Positions 1-5,497 of a stretch of DNA of 7,083 nucleotides are shown here, piece by piece. The notes beneath the pieces were generated by a model. It was not told where the DNA came from and searched no databases. It worked only from the letters and a program-made list of their open reading frames with translations. Both the position numbers and the translations under genes were made by a program. The DNA comes from Bacteroidota bacterium (GTDB lineage: Bacteria > Bacteroidota > Bacteroidia > Bacteroidales > VadinHA17). Position 1 is the stretch's first letter, and each line of letters begins with the position of its first letter. The DNA is taken from the NCBI GenBank assembly GCA_016868515.1, contig VGGM01000079.1, positions 1 to 7,083 on the forward strand. Direction: 5' to 3'.

Positions 1-917
1 ACTTTATTGAGGCAAATATTGAAGGGTTAAAAAAGGAGCTGAGAGCTGCACGCGAAAAGACAAGAGGAGTTATTGGGGTTAACATAATGGTGGCTATGTC
101 AAACTTTGCCGAACTTGTGCATACGGCAATCTCCGAAAAGGCCGACATTATTTTCTCAGGCGCGGGATTACCGCTCGACCTGCCAAAGTTTCTTAAACCG
201 GAAAGCACCACACGGCTTGTGCCTATCATATCGTCAGGCCGCGCAGCCCGGCTTATCTGCGAAAAATGGAAAACGATTTACAACTACCTTCCCGACGCCT
301 TCGTGGTTGAGGGACCAAAGGCCGGCGGTCACCTTGGGTTTAAAAGGGACAATATCGGTGATTCACACTTCTCGCTCGACGAACTGGTTCCTGAGGTGGT
401 GAAGGAAGTTAAGCCCTTCGAGGAGAAGTATGGTGTTGCAATACCTGTCATTGCAGCCGGTGGAATATATACCGGAGAGGAGATGTACAACATAATGCAG
501 AAGGGGGCAAGCGGAGTTCAGCTCGGAACAAGATTCGTAACCACAGAGGAGTGCGACGCCTCAACAGAATTCAAGCAGACATATATCGACGCCACCGAAG
601 AGGATATTGAAATAATCCAGAGCCCGGTGGGAATGCCTGGCAGGGCTGTGAATAACCAGTTTCTCGAGAAGGTGCGGCAGGGCCTGAAAAAGCCCCTGAA
701 ATGCCCTTTCCAGTGTATAAAAACCTGCGATGTCTCAAGCAGTCCTTACTGTATCATAACGGCACTATACAATGCCTACAGGGGGAATATGAAAAGCGGA
801 TATGCCTTCGCCGGCAGCAATGCCTATCTGGCCGATAAAATCACAACCGTGAAAGAGGTGTTCAATGACCTCAAAGCAGGATTTAATGAGGCTATGAGGC
901 GCTCAGCCATAAAATAA
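1..917 (+). CDS. Nitronate monooxygenase / 2-nitropropane dioxygenase family flavoprotein (5' partial)
   Basis: The reading frame is open from the left edge (first full codon at base 3), and the protein already resembles the family before the first internal ATG at 87, so the true start lies outside the window. The family is cytoplasmic, FMN-dependent TIM-barrel enzymes; characterised members oxidise nitronates, but many relatives have unknown substrates. Counting from the Met at 87, visible family landmarks are GVNIM just before it, EGPKAGGHLGF at about 75-85 with the AGGH histidine (His82) usually assigned as catalytic base, IPVIAAGGIYTG at 119-130 (phosphate-binding strand), and GASGVQLGTRF at 140-150. 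The tail carries four cysteines (C206, C210, C214, C222) spaced C-x3-C-x3-C-x7-C, absent from the classical fungal and Pseudomonas enzymes as I recall them. About 304 residues are present; roughly 40-60 are probably missing. The family assignment is firm; the exact substrate is unknown. Confidence 0.9.
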   Translation, partial: FIEANIEGLKKELRAAREKTRGVIGVNIMVAMSNFAELVHTAISEKADIIFSGAGLPLDLPKFLKPESTTRLVPIISSGRAARLICEKWKTIYNYLPDAFVVEGPKAGGHLGFKRDNIGDSHFSLDELVPEVVKEVKPFEEKYGVAIPVIAAGGIYTGEEMYNIMQKGASGVQLGTRFVTTEECDASTEFKQTYIDATEEDIEIIQSPVGMPGRAVNNQFLEKVRQGLKKPLKCPFQCIKTCDVSSSPYCIITALYNAYRGNMKSGYAFAGSNAYLADKITTVKEVFNDLKAGFNEAMRRSAIK

Positions 918-925
918 CCTTGATG

Positions 926-968
926 GTTCAGGGTTCACCCGGCAAGCCTCTTTACCATTCCCCTGAAC
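926..968. terminator. Possible bidirectional terminator between convergent genes (weak)
   Basis: Eight bases GTTCAGGG (926-933) are matched by their perfect inverted copy CCCTGAAC (961-968), leaving a 27-base loop. The structure covers the 17-base gap between two convergent stop codons and the last codons of the minus-strand epimerase gene. A shared hairpin is expected at such a junction, but the loop is long and neither side has a T-run, so this is only a candidate. Confidence 0.25.
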
Positions 969-2353
969 ACTATTGCATGAAATGGCAGCACGGAATACCA
1001 GTATAGCCGGCCCCATAGCCCCAGGGGCCTGAAGGTGGCAGTCTGGTACAGTTTGCCTCCTTTAACACTGAATTCAAGCCATGCCTCGCCCGGTAACCTC
1101 ATCTCGGCAAAGAGCAGCAGCCGCCCCTCCTCCTTCGAAGCATATAATACCCTCCAGAAATCGAGTGCATCGCCCGGAGAAATCTCTGTCATGCTGCGCC
1201 GGCCCCTCCGCAGCCCGACTCCTCCGCAGAGTTTGTCAACGAAGCCTCTCAGCCGCCATAGCCAGTTGACATAGTACCAACCGGTCGATCCGCCGATAGC
1301 CCATATTCTGGCTATCGTCGCCTCCCTGTCATTAACCCCGGCAACCCTCTTGTCATAATAGCACCCGAATTCCGGAACCTTCATCACGGCATCGATCCCA
1401 TTCTCAAGTATACGGCTTGAAAGGGCTCCCGTCCAGCTGTAGGCCGCACCACCCGATCCGTCATCCCGGAATGCTGCAGTTACTGCCTCTTCGTAGCTGA
1501 GGAGCCTCACAGGCAGTACTTTCTGCAGATTGTTATCACCGCATACCACCTCAATCTTCATGCTGTGAACAAGGTTCACGGCCAGCTTGTAGCTGGTCGA
1601 TGTTATAAAATAGAGCCAGTAGGAGGAGAGTCTTGGTGTCATTACGGGAACCACATATATTCGTCGCCTGAGATTCCGCACCCTCGCAAACCCGAGCAGC
1701 ATCTCACGATAGGTAAGTATATGGGTTCCGCCAATGTCGAAACTTTTGCCAAACGTATCCTCATTCAGCAACACCAGCGAAAGATATTCCGTTACATTGC
1801 TGACGGCTATGGGCTGGCATCTTGTGTTCAGCCACCGTGGGGCAACCATTACAGGCAGTTTCTCAACCAGGTCGCGGATAATTTCAAACGATGCACTTCC
1901 CGAACCTACTATTATGCCTGCCCTCAGCGTTGTGAGACTGTACCGGCCTCCGGTCAGAATCACCTCAACAGCCTTTCTTGAACCAAGATGTTTCGACAGC
2001 TTCTCAGTGTTGACAATGCCGCTCAGATATATCACCTGCTTCACCTTCGTTGCACTGAGTGCCGCAGCAAAGTTAATGGCCGACTCCCTCTCAAGCACAT
2101 CAAAATTGTCCATCGAGGCCGACATTGAATGAACAAGATAATAGGCGGCATCAATATCGTAAGGGATGGAGGAGAGCGTCTCCTTTTTCAGGAAGTTGAC
2201 CTCAATCACATGCACTTTACTCTTGCCATATGCTGAAATATCAAACCTCCTTCTGTCACGTACACAACAGAACACCTCATGCCCCGATGCAAGAAGCGAC
2301 GGAAGCAGCTTCCTTCCAATATAACCCGTAGCCCCTGTAAGAAGTATCTTCAA
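935..2353 (-). CDS. NAD(P)-binding epimerase (atypical/extended SDR) fused to a DUF2867 domain
   Basis: Two-domain cytoplasmic protein of 472 residues. The N-terminal half is a Rossmann fold that opens with KILLTGATGYIG (dinucleotide-binding GxxGxxG at residues 7-13). It has an SDR-like core in which the usual catalytic Tyr-x3-Lys is not evident: the region after YLSG reads SKHLGSRK. This suggests an NmrA-like or otherwise atypical member. From about residue 328 to the end it matches the DUF2867 type, with YYDKRVAG followed by an aromatic-rich stretch (STGWYYVNWLWRLRG, 356-370). Proteins with this architecture are common in Bacteroidota and Proteobacteria, and their substrate is not known to me. 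The TTG start at 2353 is chosen because AGGGAGGAG lies seven bases upstream and the fold begins at the next residue. The longer ATG reading from 2419 would add 22 residues, the first of them encoded by repeat DNA. It converges on the nitronate monooxygenase gene with a 17-base gap. Confidence 0.87.
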   Translation of the reverse strand: MKILLTGATGYIGRKLLPSLLASGHEVFCCVRDRRRFDISAYGKSKVHVIEVNFLKKETLSSIPYDIDAAYYLVHSMSASMDNFDVLERESAINFAAALSATKVKQVIYLSGIVNTEKLSKHLGSRKAVEVILTGGRYSLTTLRAGIIVGSGSASFEIIRDLVEKLPVMVAPRWLNTRCQPIAVSNVTEYLSLVLLNEDTFGKSFDIGGTHILTYREMLLGFARVRNLRRRIYVVPVMTPRLSSYWLYFITSTSYKLAVNLVHSMKIEVVCGDNNLQKVLPVRLLSYEEAVTAAFRDDGSGGAAYSWTGALSSRILENGIDAVMKVPEFGCYYDKRVAGVNDREATIARIWAIGGSTGWYYVNWLWRLRGFVDKLCGGVGLRRGRRSMTEISPGDALDFWRVLYASKEEGRLLLFAEMRLPGEAWLEFSVKGGKLYQTATFRPLGLWGRLYWYSVLPFHAIVFRGMVKRLAG

Positions 2354-2360
2354 ATCAGCA

Positions 2361-2369
2361 CTCCTCCCT
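2361..2369 (-). promoter_or_regulatory. Strong Shine-Dalgarno supporting a TTG start
   Basis: On the minus strand AGGGAGGAG lies seven bases before the TTG at 2353-2351. It is the best ribosome-binding site in the window and decides the start of the epimerase-DUF2867 gene. No ATG follows it in frame near the beginning of the Rossmann fold. Confidence 0.7.
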
Positions 2370-2431
2370 AAAAAGTAAACAATATCCCTACTCCTGGTGC
2401 CATCCCCTGTACCTTGCAACCTCTACCTTTT

Positions 2432-2483
2432 ACCCTGCACCCTGTACCCTTCTACGCCCTTTATGTCCCCTACGTCCCCTACG
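2432..2483. repeat. 52-base direct repeat, copy 1
   Basis: Every base from 2432 to 2483 is identical to 2521-2572, at an offset of 89 bases. The copy contains two 7-mers, the block CTTCTACGCCCTTTAT, and two GTCCCCTAC 9-mers. Identity breaks at both flanks (t versus c on each side), so the boundaries are exact. Confidence 0.95.
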
Positions 2484-2498
2484 CCTTTACGCCTTTAC
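2483..2498. repeat. Two tandem 8-mers GCCTTTAC
   Basis: Two perfect adjacent copies of GCCTTTAC follow the two 9-mers of copy 1 and precede a degraded GCCCTTTT. This 8-base period occurs only in the left half of the array; the equivalent position in the right half has extra 9-mers instead. Confidence 0.9.
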
Positions 2499-2507
2499 GC
2501 CCTTTTC

Positions 2508-2535
2508 CCCTGCACCCTGCACCCTGCACCCTGTA
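2508..2535. repeat. Four tandem 7-mers CCCTGCA/CCCTGTA
   Basis: Three perfect CCCTGCA units are followed by one CCCTGTA unit and a further CCC. The equivalent position in copy 1 (2433-2446) has one CCCTGCA and one CCCTGTA, so unit number differs between the two halves of the array. On the minus strand this gives five runs of three or more G with four-base linkers. Confidence 0.95.
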
Positions 2536-2572
2536 CCCTTCTACGCCCTTTATGTCCCCTACGTCCCCTACG
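2521..2572. repeat. 52-base direct repeat, copy 2
   Basis: Exact duplicate of 2432-2483. Beyond it the 9-mer continues for two more units, whereas copy 1 switches to 8-mers. The lack of any mismatch over 52 bases suggests a recent duplication or ongoing homogenisation. Confidence 0.95.
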
Positions 2573-2589
2573 TCCCCTACGTCCCCTAC
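2554..2589. repeat. Four perfect tandem 9-mers GTCCCCTAC
   Basis: Four adjacent identical units. On the minus strand each unit is GTAGGGGAC, so four GGGG runs occur with constant five-base linkers (ACGTA). The last unit contains the TAG stop codon of the racemase gene at 2588-2586. Confidence 0.95.
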
Positions 2590-3293
2590 GCCCTTTCCTT
2601 ACACCTTCTCACTATTTCCCTCGCCAGCAGCTCAGTAGGGTTAACAAGCTCCATCCTTGTATCTTTCCTCCTCATACTCAGCGGTATCTCGGTGCACCCC
2701 ATAATTACAACATCAATACCCTTCTCCTCAAACTGACCTGCCACACCCTGCAGCAACTGCCTGTTCCTTCTGCTCTTCTCGTACCGCGGCCCGGCCTTGA
2801 TCCCTTTCACCCCGTAAACAGCCTCCATAACATCGTTTATTCCGCTCCCGGAAGGCGACAAAATCTCCACACCAAACCTCTTTCCCGTCTCCTGGTAAAT
2901 GCCTGTCTTTGCCGTTCCCGATGTCGACAGTAGTCCCGCAACCCTTACCCCGCTGGCAGACAGGTGCCGAACCGTCACCTCAATCATGTCAATCAGTTCA
3001 AAACCCATCTCGGCAGCCATCGGCCGCAGAAAATGATGAGCAGTGTTGCACGGACAGGCGATGAAATCAGCGCCGGCGTTCATCAGCAGCCTCACCGACC
3101 CGGCCAGCAGAGGTACCGGAGAGGCGCCCCCCTGCAACAGATGCTCGGTGCGGTCGGGTATCTGCGGGTGGTTGTCAACTATCAGCCTCACATGATCCTG
3201 GTCCCTGCGCGCCGGAGTATTCTCAATAATATCCCGCATCAACTGCACCGTCGCACTGGGCCCAACTCCGCCAATAATCCCGCATATCTTCAT
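2586..3293 (-). CDS. Aspartate/glutamate racemase family protein
   Basis: A cytoplasmic, cofactor-independent amino-acid racemase of 235 residues, a normal length for bacterial aspartate racemases. It opens with KICGIIGGVGPSAT (typical GxxGGxGPxAT start), followed by NHPQIPDRT (41-49), a motif typical of aspartate racemases. The two catalytic cysteines are present: Cys82 in CPCNTAH and Cys200 in MGCTEIPL. The family interconverts L- and D-aspartate or glutamate for peptidoglycan or D-amino-acid metabolism; substrate cannot be settled by eye, and broad-specificity racemases share the fold. Family alignment favours the ATG at 3293. An ATG at 3311 would add six residues and one at 3347 would read through a hairpin; no start has a clear Shine-Dalgarno. 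The last three codons and the TAG lie inside the repeat array, which is odd. The gene is 65 bases downstream of the carbonic anhydrase gene, same strand. Confidence 0.9.
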   Translation of the reverse strand: MKICGIIGGVGPSATVQLMRDIIENTPARRDQDHVRLIVDNHPQIPDRTEHLLQGGASPVPLLAGSVRLLMNAGADFIACPCNTAHHFLRPMAAEMGFELIDMIEVTVRHLSASGVRVAGLLSTSGTAKTGIYQETGKRFGVEILSPSGSGINDVMEAVYGVKGIKAGPRYEKSRRNRQLLQGVAGQFEEKGIDVVIMGCTEIPLSMRRKDTRMELVNPTELLAREIVRRCKERA

Positions 3294-3326
3294 CCCTGTT
3301 CTGCTCGTCATCTCTTGTTCGGGGGA

Positions 3327-3342
3327 ACCGGGGTTTCCCGGT
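3327..3342 (-). other. Small GC-rich hairpin in the carbonic anhydrase-racemase gap
   Basis: On the minus strand ACCGGG-AAAC-CCCGGT forms a perfect six-base stem with a four-base loop, immediately followed by a second weak stem GTTC-CCCC-GAAC that shares bases with it. It sits about 33 bases before the racemase ATG and 16 bases after the carbonic anhydrase stop. There is no following T-run, so it is not a standard intrinsic terminator; it could be an RNA-processing or stability element, or chance. Confidence 0.35.
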
Positions 3343-3358
3343 AACACGAAGGCATAAA

Positions 3359-3985
3359 CTATATTATACGATAAATCTTCATTATCTGTTGCAATATCTT
3401 CTCAAAGTCGATCCCCAGATCAATAAGCATTCCCGTACGAACATCAAACACCCATCCGTGAACCTCAAGCTTACGTTCCTTCCAGGCCTTCTGAACATCC
3501 GGAGTCTTAATAACATTGACGCACTGCTCCTGAACATTCAGCTCAACCAGCCTCTTGTAGCGAGCTTCCTCATCGTCAATTGCATCAAGTTCGGACTGAT
3601 GCAGCCTGTATACATCCCTTATATTCCTCAGCCACGGATTTAGCAGACCCAGATCGGCCGGGTGCATGGCCGACTTGACACCCCCACAGTAATAATGACC
3701 GCAAACAACCACATGCTTAACCTTCAACTGGCTCACAGCGTAGTCAATAACCGACATCGCACTCAGATCGGTGTTCGGAACCATGTTGGCAATGTTACGG
3801 TGAACAAATACCTCACCCGGCTGAACCCCCATTAACTCCTCGGCCGAAACCCTGCTGTCTGAACAACCAATGTAAAGAACTTCAGGATTCTGCCCCTTCG
3901 ATAGCTTCTCAAAATAAGAGGGATCAAGCCTCAGCTTCTCCTCAACCCATTTCCTGTTACCGGCGAAAATAGTTCCGACATCCAT
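3359..3985 (-). CDS. can: Beta-class carbonic anhydrase (Can type)
   Basis: A 208-residue cytoplasmic zinc enzyme for reversible CO2 hydration, close in layout to E. coli Can. Zinc ligands are Cys41, His97 and Cys100 (IGCSDSR and CGHYYCGG), with the Asp43-Arg45 dyad; GEVFVHRNIAN (57-67) is also typical. HYYC is slightly unusual, HYGC being common at this place. Two residues of the known allosteric bicarbonate pocket differ from the Haemophilus and E. coli enzymes: Tyr38 in place of Trp39 and Phe180 in place of Tyr181, while the arginine of VHRN (Arg63) is kept. The ATG at 3985 is preferred: it follows GGGAAGAG and starts 10 bases after the serine hydrolase stop. Upstream ATGs at 4018 and 4036 would overlap that gene and add residues unlike the family. 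Tight spacing suggests co-transcription with the serine hydrolase gene. Confidence 0.95.
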   Translation of the reverse strand: MDVGTIFAGNRKWVEEKLRLDPSYFEKLSKGQNPEVLYIGCSDSRVSAEELMGVQPGEVFVHRNIANMVPNTDLSAMSVIDYAVSQLKVKHVVVCGHYYCGGVKSAMHPADLGLLNPWLRNIRDVYRLHQSELDAIDDEEARYKRLVELNVQEQCVNVIKTPDVQKAWKERKLEVHGWVFDVRTGMLIDLGIDFEKILQQIMKIYRII

Positions 3986-3986
3986 A

Positions 3987-3994
3987 CTCTTCCC
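3987..3994 (-). promoter_or_regulatory. Ribosome-binding site of the carbonic anhydrase gene
   Basis: GGGAAGAG on the minus strand ends one base before the ATG at 3985, leaving the GGGAA core at about six bases. It lies directly after the TAG of the serine hydrolase gene and supports the shorter carbonic anhydrase start. Confidence 0.5.
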
Positions 3995-3995
3995 G

Positions 3996-5384
3996 CTAAA
4001 GCTTCCTGAACGGAACATTGCTGGCCCTCGATACACTTACCCTGAACCCGGTAATCCTCCCCCGCCTGTCACGATCAAATTCATAGGTTCCGTTGCTAAC
4101 CGATCTGAAGGCATCCTGACCTGTCGGGTTCAGCCTGAAGGTGTCCCCGGCCTTACGGTATACCCATAACTCACCGTTCCGCACCTCAAGTTTGTAAGTT
4201 ACGTCCACATCCTCACTGTAGTACGAACCGGCATATTCACTCATGGCTGCAGTCGGAACAAACGGCCCATCCCCCGGTACAGCAACCGTCATCCGCGCCC
4301 CGGGGACAGGTCGCCCGAGGAATATCGATGCTATGTTCCGACCGGCTCCGGCAGGGTCAAACGAAGCATAATTGCTCAGTATCGCAACCGATAGCTTCTT
4401 ATCGGGGTACCATGCCAGCCACGCCCGGTAGCCGCCGGTCGCTCCGCTGTGACTTATCTCGTCAAAACCATTCCATTCCCCTATCATAAGCCCCGCCGCA
4501 TAACCCGCCGACCGCCCGCTGGTGAGCATCCCAGGCTCAACCCGCAGTCTGGCAATCTCGCCGGTGAATATCTCAGGCGTCTCCAGTAACCGGTTCCACC
4601 GTAATAAATCGGCATTTGTCGTTAATAACCCGCCAGGCCCGTGTACATTCTCGTTCGGCATGTTTTGAAGGAACCTCATCTGATTCCCCGAATAGGCAAC
4701 GGCCCTGCGCTTTACTATCTCCCTCTGGTCAGACCGCCAGCGGGTATCTTTCATGCCCAGAGGTTCAAACAACCTCTCAATGGTAAACTGCTCAAGGGTC
4801 TTGCCGGTGATTCTCTCTACTATCAGAGCCTGTAGTACATAGTTCGAATTACTGTATGAGTACTGGCTCCCCGGAATAAAATTCAGGCTCTTCTGCCTGA
4901 AAATAATATCAAAACTCAAATCCTGGGTATATACCCTGGTCGTCCTCGGCCATCCTGTGATACCATACAGCGAACCCCAGTCCTTCAAACCGCTGGTGTG
5001 ACTGAAAATGTGCCTGATAGTTATGGGAGTTCCGTAGTCGGGCAACTCAGGAACATATTTCCTTACGTCATCATTCACCGAAAGCTTCCCTTCCTGAATC
5101 AGCAGCAGCATGGCAGCAGCCGTAAACTGCTTCGATACCGAGCCCGCCTCAAATACTGTTTCAGTCGTGTTCGGAACCATGTGCTCAAGATTCGCTATAC
5201 CAAACGCCTTGTTGTATATTACCTTCCCGTCCCTCTCAATGGCTACCGCTACCCCGGGCATGCCATTGTGGTACTGTGCAAATAACTCGTCAATAGCACG
5301 AAGGGTATCAGCACTTTGCCCTGAAATACCCTGAACAACAGCAATATACAGAAATACCGCCGTCAGAAGAAAGCTCCTTTTCAT
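3996..5384 (-). CDS. Exported serine hydrolase, class C beta-lactamase / penicillin-binding protein fold
   Basis: A 462-residue protein with an N-terminal signal peptide (MKRS, hydrophobic core about 5-17, likely cleavage near Gly22-Gln23), so periplasmic. No lipobox cysteine is seen. The Pfam Beta-lactamase family fold covers about residues 30-345, with the nucleophile motif Ser82-Val-Ser-Lys85, the second motif Tyr177-Ser-Asn179, and His312-Ser-Gly314 in the place of the KTG triad. HSG is typical of the esterase, peptidase and D-aminopeptidase-like branch rather than true AmpC enzymes. A separate C-terminal domain of about 95 residues (MSEYAGSYYSED onward) resembles the small beta-barrel domains common on such hydrolases. 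Roles in the family include peptidoglycan-peptide or D-amino-acid peptide cleavage and ester hydrolysis; antibiotic resistance should not be assumed. It starts 113 bases after the histidine kinase stop, without a clear Shine-Dalgarno, and is followed after 10 bases by the carbonic anhydrase gene. Confidence 0.9.
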   Translation of the reverse strand: MKRSFLLTAVFLYIAVVQGISGQSADTLRAIDELFAQYHNGMPGVAVAIERDGKVIYNKAFGIANLEHMVPNTTETVFEAGSVSKQFTAAAMLLLIQEGKLSVNDDVRKYVPELPDYGTPITIRHIFSHTSGLKDWGSLYGITGWPRTTRVYTQDLSFDIIFRQKSLNFIPGSQYSYSNSNYVLQALIVERITGKTLEQFTIERLFEPLGMKDTRWRSDQREIVKRRAVAYSGNQMRFLQNMPNENVHGPGGLLTTNADLLRWNRLLETPEIFTGEIARLRVEPGMLTSGRSAGYAAGLMIGEWNGFDEISHSGATGGYRAWLAWYPDKKLSVAILSNYASFDPAGAGRNIASIFLGRPVPGARMTVAVPGDGPFVPTAAMSEYAGSYYSEDVDVTYKLEVRNGELWVYRKAGDTFRLNPTGQDAFRSVSNGTYEFDRDRRGRITGFRVSVSRASNVPFRKL

Positions 5385-5412
5385 ATGTCAGTTATTTTTG
5401 GTTCTCAGGGGA

Positions 5413-5447
5413 TAAATCTATACTTTTTTTCGATAGCTGCGCGACAA
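5413..5447 (-). promoter_or_regulatory. Possible Bacteroidota-type promoter before the serine hydrolase gene (weak)
   Basis: In the 113-base gap, the minus strand has TAGATTTA (5420-5413), one mismatch from the Bacteroidota -7 consensus TAnnTTTG. A TTG lies 24 bases further upstream (5447-5445). That spacing is longer than usual and the -33 match is poor. The element would place a transcription start about 20-25 bases before the ATG at 5384. The rest of the gap shows no convincing terminator for the kinase gene. Confidence 0.2.
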
Positions 5448-5497
5448 CTCATATTTGCAACCAGTAACTCGCTGCCTGCCCCTGAAAAGAAACCCTC

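Larger units (their letters stand above)
2402..2596. repeat. Mosaic C-rich (minus strand G-rich) short tandem repeat array
   Basis: Nearly the whole stretch is built from runs of three or four C separated by short spacers. Three unit lengths are interleaved: a 7-mer CCCTGCA (with CCCTGTA variants), an 8-mer GCCTTTAC, and a 9-mer GTCCCCTAC. The order from left to right is degenerate 7-mers, 7-mers, CTTCTACGCCCTTTAT, two 9-mers, two 8-mers, four 7-mers, CTTCTACGCCCTTTAT, four 9-mers, then a final CTACGCCCTTT. It lies between two minus-strand genes and overlaps the last codons and stop codon of the racemase gene. It has no terminal inverted repeats, no transposase and no coding potential consistent with its neighbours. 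I cannot name the family; expansion by replication slippage plus one larger duplication is the simplest reading. Confidence 0.9.

Noticed and set aside
1035..2132. Several plus-strand open frames opposite the epimerase gene
   Set aside because: They are antisense shadows of a clearly homologous minus-strand gene and show no domain signature.
2402..2596. CRISPR array
   Set aside because: Units are 7-9 bases and directly adjacent; there are no 20-40 base repeats, no unique spacers and no cas genes.
2402..2596. Insertion sequence or integron attachment site
   Set aside because: No terminal inverted repeats, target-site duplication, transposase or integrase, and no attC-like fold.
2397..2933. 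Plus-strand open frames with proline/tyrosine/leucine-rich periodic protein over the repeat
   Set aside because: Their periodicity comes from the DNA tandem units; they run antisense into the racemase gene and lack a ribosome-binding site or a recognisable domain.
3996..4036. Overlap of the carbonic anhydrase and serine hydrolase genes via an upstream ATG at 4036
   Set aside because: The additional residues do not resemble the family, and a ribosome-binding site followed by ATG at 3985 gives a clean 10-base gap.
3996..5384. Antibiotic-resistance beta-lactamase (AmpC)
   Set aside because: The fold and SVSK/YSN motifs match, but the third motif is HSG rather than KTG and there is an additional C-terminal domain, which fits general serine hydrolases better.
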